DNA of 64,000 nt from an uncultured Roseburia sp. (GCA_900550935.1 URUD01000002.1:72313-136312); one strand, 5' to 3'; shown: positions 1 to 9,191, numbered from the stretch's first letter. Translations and numbers: made by a program. Notes: generated by a model from the sequence alone, not told the origin.

Positions 1-1286
1 TCCGGATGTTCACGATATAATTCAGAATCCGGCGAGATCATCTCCGGTTCAAACCAGATACCAAACTTCATGCCAAGACGATTGACCTCGTTGACCAGAT
101 ATTTTAATCCGCCTTTTATCTTGCTTTCATTGACCTGCCAGTCGCCCAGACTGGTATTGTCATCATTTCTGTGTCCAAACCAGCCGTCATCCATGACAAG
201 CATCTCAATGCCAAGCTCCGATGCTTTTTTTGCAATGGATAAGAGTTTTTCCGTATCAAAATCAAAATAGGTTGCTTCCCAGTTATTGATCAGGATTGGA
301 CGTTTTTTATTCTTATATTCACTGCGGATCAGATGATTGCGATAGAGTTCATGAAACTGGTGTGTCATTCCGTCCATGCCGTCTGCACTGTATACCAGTA
401 CTACTTCCGGTGTCTGAAATTCCTCACCCGCCTCTAATTTCCAGCAGAAATTATCCGGATGGATGCCCATGGATGCACGCACCATGTCATGTTGGTTTAA
501 CTCCACCTGTCCGATAAAATTACCGGAATATACAAAATGCATTCCATACACTTCGCCATTCTCCTGTGTTGCCCCAGCCGCACGGAGTGCCAGAAATGGA
601 TGATCCTGATGGGAAGACTCCCCACGGATGGATTCGACACCGCAGAATCCTTTTCCAACCCTGCGCCATTCCATCATACGCTCTCTTGCCCAGGAGCCAT
701 GGAGTGTCAGAAGTTCAAAGTCTTTATTATCCATATCAAGTGTTGCAGACAGTACTTTGGTCAGATAAAGTGCCTCTCCCTGGTTGACGATCCGCACACT
801 TCTTGCGATCACATCCACGTCAGCAAATGCGGTGTAGGATAAAATGATCTGTAAGCCCAGTGTCTTATCCTCGCAGTGGAGCTCTAAGGTCTCACATTCG
901 TTTTCTGTTCCAAAGGTTGCCGGAAGCCCGGAAAGCTTTGGTTTGCCCGCGTAGATCTCATGTGAAACATAGACCGGAGTCACTGCCACATATCCCTGTG
1001 CCGTCTTCACAGCAATTGCACTTCTGCGGTAATCCCCCACTCCGTTTCCCGGATATTCCATCGGAAAGGAGTCTAAAAACGATGTACGGTCTCTGTTATT
1101 TTTTGATGGGACAAACGGATTTTCCTCTGTCCGGAGCAGATAGCCGATCTTATGATCCCGCAGTTTTCTTCCGTAATAAATATGTCCCACAAAATTTTCC
1201 TCATCAACAATTCCGATGACATAGCTTGAATTTGGCGTATCCAGTTTAAAGATGCGCTCGTTTTCGTAATAAGCGATCATTCCCAT
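1..1286 (-). CDS. Alpha-galactosidase, GH36 family (3' part beyond window)
   Basis: Hydrolyses terminal alpha-1,6-galactose from raffinose-type oligosaccharides or galactomannan. The visible 428 or so residues cover the N-terminal beta-supersandwich domain and the start of the TIM barrel, including the typical stretch VMDDGWFGHRND near residue 375 and GIWFEPEMISPDS near residue 410. The nucleophile motif (KWDMN in this family) lies beyond the window edge, so activity cannot be confirmed here. There is no signal peptide, so the enzyme is probably cytoplasmic. The start ATG at 1286 follows GAGGAGAAGG. The gene begins 27 bp after the phosphoglucomutase stop, so both are probably co-transcribed, which fits sugar catabolism. 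The family assignment is firm; the exact substrate is inferred. Confidence 0.93.
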   Translation of the reverse strand, partial: MGMIAYYENERIFKLDTPNSSYVIGIVDEENFVGHIYYGRKLRDHKIGYLLRTEENPFVPSKNNRDRTSFLDSFPMEYPGNGVGDYRRSAIAVKTAQGYVAVTPVYVSHEIYAGKPKLSGLPATFGTENECETLELHCEDKTLGLQIILSYTAFADVDVIARSVRIVNQGEALYLTKVLSATLDMDNKDFELLTLHGSWARERMMEWRRVGKGFCGVESIRGESSHQDHPFLALRAAGATQENGEVYGMHFVYSGNFIGQVELNQHDMVRASMGIHPDNFCWKLEAGEEFQTPEVVLVYSADGMDGMTHQFHELYRNHLIRSEYKNKKRPILINNWEATYFDFDTEKLLSIAKKASELGIEMLVMDDGWFGHRNDDNTSLGDWQVNESKIKGGLKYLVNEVNRLGMKFGIWFEPEMISPDSELYREHP

Positions 1287-1313
1287 ACCTTACCTTCTCC
1301 TCGTGACGATCTG

Positions 1314-3029
1314 TTATTTCAAAAGGTCTTCTTTTAATGCTGCCAGTTTTGTCTCCGCATCCTCTAAGGAGCTTCCCTTTACACCAAAGTAATATTTGAT
1401 CTTTGGTTCTGTACCGGATGGACGCACACAGCACCATGCCTGGTCGGACAGCTCATAATAAAGTACGTTTGAGGTCGGAAGCCCGGTCTTTTCTACCGCA
1501 CCGGTCACCATATCTTTTCTGGTGTCCTCTTTATAGTCACGGACTGCGAGCACATCAAATCCGCCCAATTTCTTTGGAGGATTCTTTCTGGAATTGCTCA
1601 TCATCTCCTGGATCTGTGCCGCACCGTCAATTCCCTTTAAGGTCTTTGTCTCCAGTCCTTCTCTGTAGTAGCCATACTGCTCATACATGGAAAGCATCTC
1701 ATCCCAGAGTGTTTTTCCGTTCTTTTTGCACCAGGAAGCCACTTCACAGAGCATCATCACTGCCACGCAGGCATCCTTGTCTCTTGCGTAGGTTCCTGCC
1801 AGACAGCCATAACTCTCCTCTAAACCGAATACATAGTTGTAAGTATGCTGCTCCTCGAAGAATTTGATCTGCTCTCCGATGTATTTGAACCCGGTCAGTA
1901 CTTCGATCAGTGCCACACCATATGCTTTGGCGATCGCCTTTGCCATATCAGTGGTCACGATGGTCTCAACGAGTGCCGGATTTTTAGGCATGGTTCCCAT
2001 TGCGTTTTTCTCTCTTAAGATGTATTCTGCGATCAGCATACCGGACATATTTCCAGTAAAGGTAACATACTCTCCGCTTTTGGTGTCTTTGCAGTATACA
2101 CCAAGACGGTCTGCATCCGGGTCAGTTGCAAGCACGATATCTGCATCCACTTCTTTTGCCAGTTTCAAGGCGAGCTCAAATGCCTTTGGTGACTCCGGGT
2201 TCGGGTAAGCTACGGTCGGGAAATTGCCATCCGGAAGTTCCTGCTCTTTTACCACATAAACATGCTCAAAGCCAAGCTCTTTTAATACACGGCGCACCGG
2301 AAGATTACCGGTTCCGTGAAGCGGTGTGTATACGATCTTGATGTCTTTTGCCATCTCTTTGATGATCTCCGGATGAATGGACTGTTTTTTGAGTTCTTCC
2401 ATGTAACGGTCATCGATCTCTTTGCCGATGGTCTGATAAAGTCCTGCTTTTTTCGCTTCCTCTAAGTCCATGGTCTTAACCTGGTCAAAAGAGGTTACTT
2501 TTGCAACTTCTGCAAGGATATTTTTATCATGTGGCGGTGTGATCTGGGCACCATCCTCCCAGTATACTTTATATCCGTTATATTCTCTTGGATTATGGCT
2601 TGCTGTGATGACGATACCGGAAACACAGCCTAACTCACGGACTGCAAAGGAAAGTTCCGGTGTCGGACGAAGGCTGTCAAATACATATGCCTTAATGCCG
2701 TTTGCGTTCAGGCAGAGTGCTGCCTCATCTGCAAATTCAGTTGACATGATACGGGAATCGTGCGCGATCGCTACTCCCTTTTCCTGTCCGTTCTGGGAAA
2801 TGATATAGTTTGCCAGTCCCTGTGTCGCCTGACGAACGGTATAGATATTCATACGGTTTGTTCCGGCTCCGATCACCCCTCTTAAGCCACCGGTTCCAAA
2901 CTCGAGCTGACGGTAAAAACGATCTTCGATCTCTGCTTTATCGTCTTTGATCGCCTCTAATTCTGCCTTTGTATCTGCATCAAAATACGGGTCACTGCAC
3001 CACTGTTTGTAAATATCCATATAATCCAT
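1314..3029 (-). CDS. pgcA: Phosphoglucomutase / phosphomannomutase
   Basis: Interconverts glucose-1-phosphate and glucose-6-phosphate (alpha-D-phosphohexomutase superfamily), linking sugar uptake to glycolysis and nucleotide-sugar synthesis. The 571 residues match the usual length. The phosphoserine loop TASHNP lies near residue 142, the Mg-binding loop DPDADR near 303, the sugar-recognition loop GLEESYG near 400 and the phosphate-binding loop RPSGTEPK near 541, so all four active-site segments are intact. The start at 3029 is preceded by AGGAG at 8 bp spacing. The gene has its own strong promoter at 3073-3101 and leads into the alpha-galactosidase gene. The symbol follows the Bacillus homologue. 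Confidence 0.95.
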   Translation of the reverse strand: MDYMDIYKQWCSDPYFDADTKAELEAIKDDKAEIEDRFYRQLEFGTGGLRGVIGAGTNRMNIYTVRQATQGLANYIISQNGQEKGVAIAHDSRIMSTEFADEAALCLNANGIKAYVFDSLRPTPELSFAVRELGCVSGIVITASHNPREYNGYKVYWEDGAQITPPHDKNILAEVAKVTSFDQVKTMDLEEAKKAGLYQTIGKEIDDRYMEELKKQSIHPEIIKEMAKDIKIVYTPLHGTGNLPVRRVLKELGFEHVYVVKEQELPDGNFPTVAYPNPESPKAFELALKLAKEVDADIVLATDPDADRLGVYCKDTKSGEYVTFTGNMSGMLIAEYILREKNAMGTMPKNPALVETIVTTDMAKAIAKAYGVALIEVLTGFKYIGEQIKFFEEQHTYNYVFGLEESYGCLAGTYARDKDACVAVMMLCEVASWCKKNGKTLWDEMLSMYEQYGYYREGLETKTLKGIDGAAQIQEMMSNSRKNPPKKLGGFDVLAVRDYKEDTRKDMVTGAVEKTGLPTSNVLYYELSDQAWCCVRPSGTEPKIKYYFGVKGSSLEDAETKLAALKEDLLK

Positions 3030-3072
3030 GTCTGCTTCTCCTTTTCTTCCTGCAATTTGTTCTGCTGTACCG

Positions 3073-3101
3073 ATTATAACCTAATTTAAGTTAAATGTAA
3101 A
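3073..3101 (-). promoter_or_regulatory. Promoter of the phosphoglucomutase operon
   Basis: On the minus strand TTTACA (3096-3101), a 17-bp spacer and a perfect TATAAT (3073-3078), 44 bp before the start codon. Confidence 0.85.
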
Positions 3102-3132
3102 CTAATTTTAAGCATTTATTTTATTCTTCTAC

Positions 3133-4350
3133 TTATTGTATTTCTGTTATTTTTCCTTCTTTATCAATGGCTGCATTGACGGAGATCTGCTGCAGATACG
3201 CATACAGTTTCTCCGAAGCTGCCTCTGTCATCTGCTGTGTCACGCCGCCTGTGGCATACACCGGGATCACACGGTAAGAGACCTCTCCATCCTGTGCCAC
3301 CGTCACTTCCACTGCCATCGAGCGGTCAATGCTCTGTCCGAAGATAAAATTACCCAGACTGTAAAAGACCGGCCTGCCATCGATATACTCGATCCCTTCC
3401 AGACAATGGGTATGCGCACCTACAACCAGATCCGCGCCTGCATCCATGCACTGTTTTGCGATGCTTGTCTGGTTTGCATCCGGTGTTTCACTGTACTCCG
3501 TTCCCCAGTGTGGGAACACCGTTAAGAAATCACACTCCTCTTTTCCTGCTTTGATCTGTGCAATCAGTTCCGTTGTATCATAGCAGGAGAAAATGCCGGG
3601 TGTACTGTTCTCCACTTTCCAGTCTACCGACGGAATGACACGGGAAACTGCCAGAAAACCGAATTTCTTTCCATTGACTTCGATGATCTGGATCTGCTTT
3701 GCACGTTCTACCGTATCTCCTGCACCTCCGTAGAGAATCCCTTCGGCATCAAGTGTCTGAAAGGTATCTTCCAACGCTTCTTTTCCATAATCTAAGGTAT
3801 GGTTGTTTGCCAGAGAAACCACATCCACCCCAAGTTCCGTCAACGCTTTACGATAGGAAGGACTGCACCGGAATACAAACTGCTTGTCCGCGATCGCTGT
3901 TCCCCTGTCACTGAACGGGAACTCATTATTTATCATTAAAATATCTGCCGCCTTTAACTGCTCCCGCAGTTCCTCTGTGATCACGCCGTCGATCCCGTTT
4001 GCATCATAGCCCGCCTGAAATGCGTTTGCAAACAGGACATCTCCGGTAAACATCAATGTCACAGCTTCCCCCGTCTGCTTCTCTTTGGTTTCCGTTTCCA
4101 GATTTTCTTCCGGCAGGATGGCTTCTTCGGTTGACTGGACTTCTTCACCTGCCGCTTCCGTAGTGGGCTCTTCTGCCACACCGGTATCCTCTGTCTCTGA
4201 CTCTGTTGTCACTTCCTGTGCGCTGCCCGGTGCCATATTTCCCGCAGATGAAGTCTGCTGGCTTTTCCCTGCTAAAACAAATGCCACAAAAACACCTGCC
4301 ACCGTTAAAATTGATAATACATAAAGTACCATTCGGATTGTCTTATTCAT
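3133..4350 (-). CDS. CapA-family (poly-gamma-glutamate synthesis type) metallophosphatase-like protein
   Basis: Secreted or membrane-anchored protein of the CapA/PgsA family. An N-terminal hydrophobic segment (about residues 7-27) is followed by a Ser/Thr/Glu-rich linker up to about residue 95 and then the CapA domain. Typical family motifs are visible: TGDVLFAN, NNEFPF, SLANNHTLDYG, HWGTEYSE and GAHTHC, which form the dinuclear metal site. Family members act in poly-gamma-glutamate anchoring or other cell-surface polymer processes; no capB/capC genes are nearby, so the substrate is unknown. I chose the ATG at 4350 because GGGGGG lies 4 bp upstream; a further in-frame ATG at 4362 has no binding site. 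It has its own promoter at 4388-4416. Confidence 0.88.
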   Translation of the reverse strand: MNKTIRMVLYVLSILTVAGVFVAFVLAGKSQQTSSAGNMAPGSAQEVTTESETEDTGVAEEPTTEAAGEEVQSTEEAILPEENLETETKEKQTGEAVTLMFTGDVLFANAFQAGYDANGIDGVITEELREQLKAADILMINNEFPFSDRGTAIADKQFVFRCSPSYRKALTELGVDVVSLANNHTLDYGKEALEDTFQTLDAEGILYGGAGDTVERAKQIQIIEVNGKKFGFLAVSRVIPSVDWKVENSTPGIFSCYDTTELIAQIKAGKEECDFLTVFPHWGTEYSETPDANQTSIAKQCMDAGADLVVGAHTHCLEGIEYIDGRPVFYSLGNFIFGQSIDRSMAVEVTVAQDGEVSYRVIPVYATGGVTQQMTEAASEKLYAYLQQISVNAAIDKEGKITEIQ

Positions 4351-4387
4351 AGTTCCCCCCATTCTTTTTCTGTTCTATTCCTTCAAT

Positions 4388-4416
4388 ACTATAAATGCCC
4401 CCTTTTAAAATGTCAA
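4388..4416 (-). promoter_or_regulatory. Promoter of the capA-like gene
   Basis: Minus-strand TTGACA (4411-4416), 17-bp spacer and TATAGT (4388-4393), a near-consensus vegetative promoter. Confidence 0.85.
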
Positions 4417-4513
4417 CTGGACTGGTTATTTTTCGCTTAACTGGCTGTTTTTAGTAATCCATTTTCTGTTATAATCTCTTTCAAACTATATACACGAAAA
4501 GAGGATTTGATTT

Positions 4514-5086
4514 ATGGAAAACAAAAGTCTAAAAAAAATAGTCACAGCAGCTTTGCTTGCCGCTATGACCTGTATTGCAACTATGATCATTAAAGTGCCG
4601 ACTCCTACGATGGGTTACATCCACCTCGGAGACGGTTTTGTCCTGTTATGTGGTGTCATCTTAGGACCGGTTACCGGTGGACTTGCAGCCGGCATCGGCT
4701 CTATGTTCTCGGATATTTTTTCCGGCTACGTGTCCTGGGCACCTGCTACTTTTATCATCAAAGCACTTACTGCCGCGATCGCAGGTTTCTTATTCCACCG
4801 TTTACAGCATGCCATCAAATCGGACAAGAGCCGCTATGCTGCGATCGTGATCGGTGGCATCATCGGAGAAGCGATCATGGTCATCGGTTACTTCTTATAC
4901 GAAGCTGGTATCGCTGCATTCGGAAGCGGCGGTTTTACTTCCGCCGCCCTCGCAGCCGGCATCGTATCTTCTGCGACCGGTATCCCATTTAATATCGTAC
5001 AGGGTATTGCTGGTATCATCATCAGCGTTCTCCTGCTTCCGATCTTAATGAAGATCTCTGATATCCGGGAATGGATCACAAAATAA
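4514..5086 (+). CDS. ECF transporter S component (substrate-binding membrane subunit)
   Basis: Integral membrane protein of 190 residues with about five or six hydrophobic helices. The pattern IHLGDGFVLLCGVILGP followed by GGLAAGIGSMFSDIF is typical of the riboflavin/thiamine-type S-component superfamily, which binds a vitamin or cofactor precursor and docks with a shared EcfA-EcfA'-EcfT energising module. That module is not in this window, as expected for group II ECF systems. No riboswitch is evident in the 150-bp upstream region, so the ligand cannot be inferred. An extended -10 element TGTTATAAT lies at 4467-4475, and GAGG sits 9 bp before the ATG. The gene ends only 8 bp from the convergent DUF4097 gene. 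Confidence 0.88.
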   Translation: MENKSLKKIVTAALLAAMTCIATMIIKVPTPTMGYIHLGDGFVLLCGVILGPVTGGLAAGIGSMFSDIFSGYVSWAPATFIIKALTAAIAGFLFHRLQHAIKSDKSRYAAIVIGGIIGEAIMVIGYFLYEAGIAAFGSGGFTSAALAAGIVSSATGIPFNIVQGIAGIIISVLLLPILMKISDIREWITK

Positions 5087-5094
5087 TTCCGGTT

Positions 5095-6123
5095 TTACTG
5101 GATATCACAGGTGATCTGTCCCATTCCACAATCTAAATCGATGGTTCCGATTATATTCTCGTTTGTGATCGTTTTATTGCCGCTGATCGCAGAATAGGTT
5201 GTTCCGTTAATTACGATCTGCCCCATACCACAGGCGAGTTTATAATCATAATCGGTTTCCGTTCCTTTTAAATCTAATGTTACATTTCCCATACCACATT
5301 CACCGGTAAGATTTCCATTTACCGTTCCGGCAAATTCAAGGTTTCCAACTCCACAGTTCATTTCTGCATTCTGATAGATACCACCATCCATCTCAAGGTT
5401 TCCTGCCCCGATTGATGCGTTTAATGTCTGATTTACTGTAAATCCATCCGCCTCGAAATTTCCTGCTCCGACATCTAGGGTAAGGTTCTCACAGGTCAGA
5501 TCCGCAACATTCATTTTTACATCAGCCGCACCAACTTTCATAGTCACGTCGCTAAATACTGCCTGCTTTGGAACATGAACCAGTATTTTGGCACCTTTGT
5601 ATCCAATTCCTACCTTTTTCTTTTCATTATAATTGATAGAAAATGTGGCATCCTCCATTTTACATGTGAGATATTTTTCTTTGCCCTTTTTCAGTTCCAC
5701 TGTAATCTTATCGCTATCCTCTGCGGTAACGATCTTTACTGCTGCCGCATCAATATTCATTTTGATGTTTTTCACTTCAGACAAAGCTGCTTCCCCGCTT
5801 CCGATGGTCTCAAGACTTTCAAAACCACTCATATCATCATCCATATCATCATCGTCGTCATCCATGTCATCATCGTCATCCATGTCATCATCATCCGTGT
5901 CATAGATATCATCGTCATCCACATAGGATGCATCACTTTCTCCATAATAAATACCATATTTTCCAATGTGCCAGTTTCCACAGGCAAGTTCGCCCTCTTT
6001 TTCGATCTCCTGTATCACCTCTGTCCTTCCGGCTCCAAGCCCTGCTGCCACTCCACAGAACAGCAGACCAAGGACAACTAAAACTGCCACAATGATCAAC
6101 ATTATTTTCGTAAACTTTTTCAT
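5095..6123 (-). CDS. DUF4097-family beta-strand repeat protein with Asp-rich segment
   Basis: Membrane-anchored protein of 342 residues. Residues 5-30 form a hydrophobic anchor, followed near residues 65-105 by an extreme run of Asp (DDDD, DDDDMDDDDD and similar) and then a DUF4097 right-handed beta-repeat domain with recurring G-A/M-G-N/D-x-x motifs (for example DVGAGNFEADG, ASIGAGNLEMDG, CGVGNLEFAG, CGMGQI). DUF4097 proteins are commonly encoded with PadR and DUF1700/HAAS genes and act in envelope-stress or anti-sigma-like modules, but the biochemical role is not known. The start at 6123 has GGAG 6 bp upstream and lies 1 bp after the stop of the DUF1700 gene, implying translational coupling. 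A longer in-frame extension to 6168 has no binding site. Confidence 0.85.
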   Translation of the reverse strand: MKKFTKIMLIIVAVLVVLGLLFCGVAAGLGAGRTEVIQEIEKEGELACGNWHIGKYGIYYGESDASYVDDDDIYDTDDDDMDDDDDMDDDDDDMDDDMSGFESLETIGSGEAALSEVKNIKMNIDAAAVKIVTAEDSDKITVELKKGKEKYLTCKMEDATFSINYNEKKKVGIGYKGAKILVHVPKQAVFSDVTMKVGAADVKMNVADLTCENLTLDVGAGNFEADGFTVNQTLNASIGAGNLEMDGGIYQNAEMNCGVGNLEFAGTVNGNLTGECGMGNVTLDLKGTETDYDYKLACGMGQIVINGTTYSAISGNKTITNENIIGTIDLDCGMGQITCDIQ

Positions 6124-6124
6124 A

Positions 6125-6820
6125 CTAATCTCCATTCTGAAGCGCCTTGCGCTCTCTTCTCTTTTCAAACGGCATCTTACACAGTTTCACGATTCCTTTC
6201 CATGCCCATGGAAGAAAACCTCCAAACACCCAGACAACAAGCAAAATTGCCAAAAGTCCCAGTGCCAGGATCAAAAGTCCGCATCCGATCAATGCAATGC
6301 CAACCGGAACTGCTATGGTAAAGCAGCTCTGAAATCCGATCACAGTCACGACCACACCCGCAATGACAAGTGCTCCCATCACTGCGACAACACCGATCGC
6401 AACACCAAGCAGCGCACAGAGCAAAGCTAAGATAATACTTGCAAATACGATCAATGCCGTCAGCCAGATCGGCGAGGTAACGATCAACAGGGTTATGGTC
6501 AGTGCAGAATAATTTCCGCCGTTTCTGGCTTTTGCCTGTCCCTGCATGTTTTGTATCGTATTGTTTACATTCCGGTAATATTCTGCATCCCGGTTCGCGT
6601 TGCTGTTATAATAGCTTCCGTTTCCCTCGATACCAAGGTTCTTCCGGATACTGTCTGCCACTTTCTGTGGTGACTCCAGCTCCGCGATGATCGCCTCCTC
6701 ATTTTCTTCTCCTGCGTCTTCGAAATAGCTTCGGTAGTAAGACAACGCATCGGCTCTTTCTTCTTCTGATATGCCCGATAACAACTGTTCCAGTTGTTTT
6801 AAAAATTCTTCTTTTTTCAT
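6125..6820 (-). CDS. DUF1700 (HAAS domain) membrane protein
   Basis: The 231-residue protein opens with the HAAS/DUF1700 helical domain (MKKEEFLKQLEQLLSGIS, then ADALSYYRSYFEDAG and an A-E-L-x-S-P-x-K-V-A motif up to about residue 65), followed by a hydrophilic linker and three or four transmembrane helices, ending in a basic cytoplasmic tail. Proteins of this type sit next to PadR regulators and are thought to transmit membrane signals. The gene is the middle member of padR-DUF1700-DUF4097, starting 34 bp after padR and touching the next gene. The ribosome binding site (AAAGGA) is unusually far from the ATG, so expression may depend on coupling. Confidence 0.87.
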   Translation of the reverse strand: MKKEEFLKQLEQLLSGISEEERADALSYYRSYFEDAGEENEEAIIAELESPQKVADSIRKNLGIEGNGSYYNSNANRDAEYYRNVNNTIQNMQGQAKARNGGNYSALTITLLIVTSPIWLTALIVFASIILALLCALLGVAIGVVAVMGALVIAGVVVTVIGFQSCFTIAVPVGIALIGCGLLILALGLLAILLVVWVFGGFLPWAWKGIVKLCKMPFEKRRERKALQNGD

Positions 6821-6854
6821 TTACACAACCATTTCCTTTCTGCCTCGCACGATG

Positions 6855-7166
6855 TTACTCTGCGAACAGCATTGTAATTTTGCTCGAATAGTCTTTCCAT
6901 TCTTCCCGGTACTCTTTCAGCTTTTCCCTTCCGGTTTCCGTGATCTTATAATATCGCCGGTTTCTACCGCCACACTCCCTGTCGTATACCTCCAGGCATT
7001 TGTCCTTTTGCAGCCTTCGCAGTACGGGATATAATGTGGACTCGGACACCTCAATGGCTTGTCGTACATCCTGCGTGATCTTGTACCCATATGTACCCTC
7101 TTCGTCTTTGGATACAACCGCAAGAACGATCGCATCTAATAGCGCGGCACCTGTGTTAAATATCAT
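6855..7166 (-). CDS. PadR-family transcriptional regulator
   Basis: A 103-residue PadR regulator: winged helix with the signature YGYKITQDV near residue 26, the recognition region STLYPVLRRLQKD near residue 44, and the wing containing GGRNRRYYKITETGREKL near residue 66. These proteins are dimeric repressors of membrane-stress or efflux genes. It is the first gene of the operon, and an 8-bp perfect inverted repeat overlaps its promoter (7210-7249), suggesting autorepression. The start at 7166 follows GAGGGG at about 9 bp. The identification is firm; the inducer is unknown. Confidence 0.93.
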   Translation of the reverse strand: MIFNTGAALLDAIVLAVVSKDEEGTYGYKITQDVRQAIEVSESTLYPVLRRLQKDKCLEVYDRECGGRNRRYYKITETGREKLKEYREEWKDYSSKITMLFAE

Positions 7167-7209
7167 GCAACCATCCCCTCTTTTCTTTTTATAATATTAT
7201 TTCGTTATC

Positions 7210-7249
7210 AATACTATATATCATATAATATATTATTGTCAATAGTATT
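7210..7249 (-). promoter_or_regulatory. Promoter and dyad operator of the padR operon
   Basis: Minus-strand TTGACA at 7237-7242 is followed after 16-18 bp by TATATA/TATAGT (about 7213-7220). The perfect inverted repeat AATACTAT (7210-7217) / ATAGTATT (7242-7249) brackets the promoter, with AT-rich symmetric sequence between. The same arms can be read as direct repeats of TCAATA(C/G)TAT 31 bp apart. It is a likely PadR autoregulatory site. Confidence 0.75.
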
Positions 7250-7253
7250 ATAC

Positions 7254-7282
7254 AAAAAAAGAGAACCCTTTCCAAGGCTCTC
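7254..7282 (-). terminator. Rho-independent terminator of the degV operon
   Basis: Minus-strand hairpin with a stem of about 9 bp (7261-7282), followed directly by a run of T residues (7254-7260), 23 bp after the degV stop. Confidence 0.85.
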
Positions 7283-7305
7283 CCTCTTTCGTATTATACC
7301 CTTTT

Positions 7306-8208
7306 TTATTCTACATCCGCTCTGCGGATGATGCCGACTCCGATCGGGTAAGGTCCGGTGTGCACACCGATCGTCGCTCCGATCTGATAGATCGTTATCT
7401 CATCGATCCCCAGTCTTTCTTTTACCAGATCTCGAAGCTTCTCCTTAAACCGGCATGCTTCCTCATAGTCATATCCAAATCCGACTGCAAAACTGTATTC
7501 ACCAGGTTTTGCGTGTACTTCATCTAAATATTCCTTTAGCATATCAATAACTTTTAACATGGATTTTTCACGGTTTCTGGATATTCCGGAATTAAAGATC
7601 TCTCCTGCTTTTAATGTGATCAGCGGTTTGATCTTTAAAGCACTGCCCGCGATCCCGGCCAGCTTTCCGATCCGTCCGCCGTGTTTTAAATAGTCAATAC
7701 TTCCGATTGTAAAGAAGATGCGTCCGCTCTCCCGGATCTCAAGGATACGTTTCACCAGTCTGTCATACTCCCATCCCAGATCACGCAAACGACATGCCTC
7801 CAAGACATATAAGCCCTGTAAAACAGTATTAACGGTTGCATCGATCACATTGATCCTGGCATCCGGGTACTGCTCTAAGATCATGTCACGCGCGGTCGTT
7901 GCCGACTGCATAGAACCGCTGAACTTCGTTGTGATGCAGATACAGATCATCGGTACGCCCTGTTTTGCCAATGGCTCGAATACCTGATAGTAATCATCTA
8001 CCGATGGCATTGATGTTTTGGGAAATACATTGGGATGATCTACCATCTTCTGGTAAAACTCCCTGATATCCAGCTCTTCCATCTCTTTTAGATAGATTTC
8101 TCCGTCAAACGAAACATAAAACGGAACGACTTTGATATCCTTTTCTTTCGTCAGTTCTTTTGGCAGATCACAAGAACCATCCGTGATTATCTGAATTTTT
8201 TCTGGCAT
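7306..8208 (-). CDS. DegV-family fatty-acid-binding protein
   Basis: The 300-residue protein has the DegV (FakB-type) fold: N-terminal ITDGSCDLP, then KTSMPSVDDYYQVFE and FSGSMQSATTARD around residues 80-130, and the C-terminal TGPYPIGVGI. DegV/FakB proteins bind a fatty acid and present it to the kinase FakA; no fakA is visible here. It is the last gene of the six-gene truA operon, 11 bp after the DUF1002 stop, with GGAGG 7 bp before the ATG and a terminator downstream. The neighbouring lysophospholipase-like hydrolase would fit a fatty-acid or lipid recycling role; that link is inference. Confidence 0.92.
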   Translation of the reverse strand: MPEKIQIITDGSCDLPKELTKEKDIKVVPFYVSFDGEIYLKEMEELDIREFYQKMVDHPNVFPKTSMPSVDDYYQVFEPLAKQGVPMICICITTKFSGSMQSATTARDMILEQYPDARINVIDATVNTVLQGLYVLEACRLRDLGWEYDRLVKRILEIRESGRIFFTIGSIDYLKHGGRIGKLAGIAGSALKIKPLITLKAGEIFNSGISRNREKSMLKVIDMLKEYLDEVHAKPGEYSFAVGFGYDYEEACRFKEKLRDLVKERLGIDEITIYQIGATIGVHTGPYPIGVGIIRRADVE

Positions 8209-8219
8209 ATTTTTTCCTC

Positions 8220-9191
8220 CTATGAAAACAGATTCTTCATGAAATCTTTAATTCCGGAAAGCAGTCCAGAGAAAAATCCTTTTTCCGAAATACCGGATAA
8301 ATCTATTCCGTTTCCATCCTTATAAGAATCATACAGGTTCTTTGCATAATCAACAAGTCCGTCCAGATTGATCCCAAGGGATGTGATCTTAAGCAGCAGA
8401 CTCACGATCTGCTGACGTTCTGAATCAGACAGGGTAACATTATATTTCTGACAGGCATCATCGATCGCCGTGTTGATGTCCTCCTCACTGGAGAGGTCAT
8501 TTTCTGCAATGACAGATTTCACATAGGCGATAAATTCCTCAACTTCCTCATCGGAGAGTCCATCAATTGACTGCTCGAGCTGACCTGTGATAACAAGTTC
8601 ATTTAATGCCGCATCCACGACATTATCTTCCATCGTCTTTCCGGTCATCTCCTGATATGCTTTTAACACGCCCACCAGTGCAGCGGTACCGGAAATACTG
8701 CTCGGTCCTGCAATGATGATATTGGCGTCTGTCACGCCAGCTGTTGTCAGAGCGTTTTTATACATTCCGACCGTGCAGTAATTGATGTTGGTGGTGGAAA
8801 TATTGATGCCGCTGCCCTTTTCCCCTTCCGCGATCAGAATGGAGGACAATGCCTTGCTGCCAATCTGTGAACTTGAAATATAAGCATCCAGATACTGATG
8901 TTCCTCTGCATTGGTCACATAGACAACATCATAATCTGTAAGATCATCTGCCGGGATCCCCATGATGGAGAGCACCGTTGCCTTCTGTGCATCCGAAAGA
9001 TCTGCTCCAAGTGCCAGATATGGCTTATCCTCTTTTGTGATCGTCACATCATCCTTATTTTCGTCCTCGATGACCGTTACATTTCCGGTGATCGTATCCG
9101 TCGTCTCGGTCGCATAAACCGGGACAGCGGATGTGGCCAGAATAGCCGCTGTCAATAACACACTTAAAATTTTTACTGCTCTTCTTTTCAT
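8220..9191 (-). CDS. DUF1002 secreted protein
   Basis: Exported protein of 323 residues with a clear Sec signal peptide (MKRRAVKILSVLLTAAILA, cleavage expected near SAVPVYA) and the DUF1002 domain, including the segments KATVLSIMGI, SYISSSQIGSKALSS-like and an AGPSSISGTAALVGVLKAY core. The Bacillus relative is YpuA; the function is unknown. The C-terminal part is helical and acidic. I chose the ATG at 9191 because GAGG lies 6 bp upstream and the signal peptide then starts correctly; the upstream extension to 9230 overlaps the hydrolase gene and has no binding site. It lies 14 bp after the hydrolase stop. Confidence 0.85.
   Translation of the reverse strand: MKRRAVKILSVLLTAAILATSAVPVYATETTDTITGNVTVIEDENKDDVTITKEDKPYLALGADLSDAQKATVLSIMGIPADDLTDYDVVYVTNAEEHQYLDAYISSSQIGSKALSSILIAEGEKGSGINISTTNINYCTVGMYKNALTTAGVTDANIIIAGPSSISGTAALVGVLKAYQEMTGKTMEDNVVDAALNELVITGQLEQSIDGLSDEEVEEFIAYVKSVIAENDLSSEEDINTAIDDACQKYNVTLSDSERQQIVSLLLKITSLGINLDGLVDYAKNLYDSYKDGNGIDLSGISEKGFFSGLLSGIKDFMKNLFS

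Noticed and set aside
5575..6081. Plus-strand open frame with runs of Ile, His and Val
   Set aside because: It is the antisense of the Asp-rich part of the DUF4097 gene (GAT/GAC codons read backwards).
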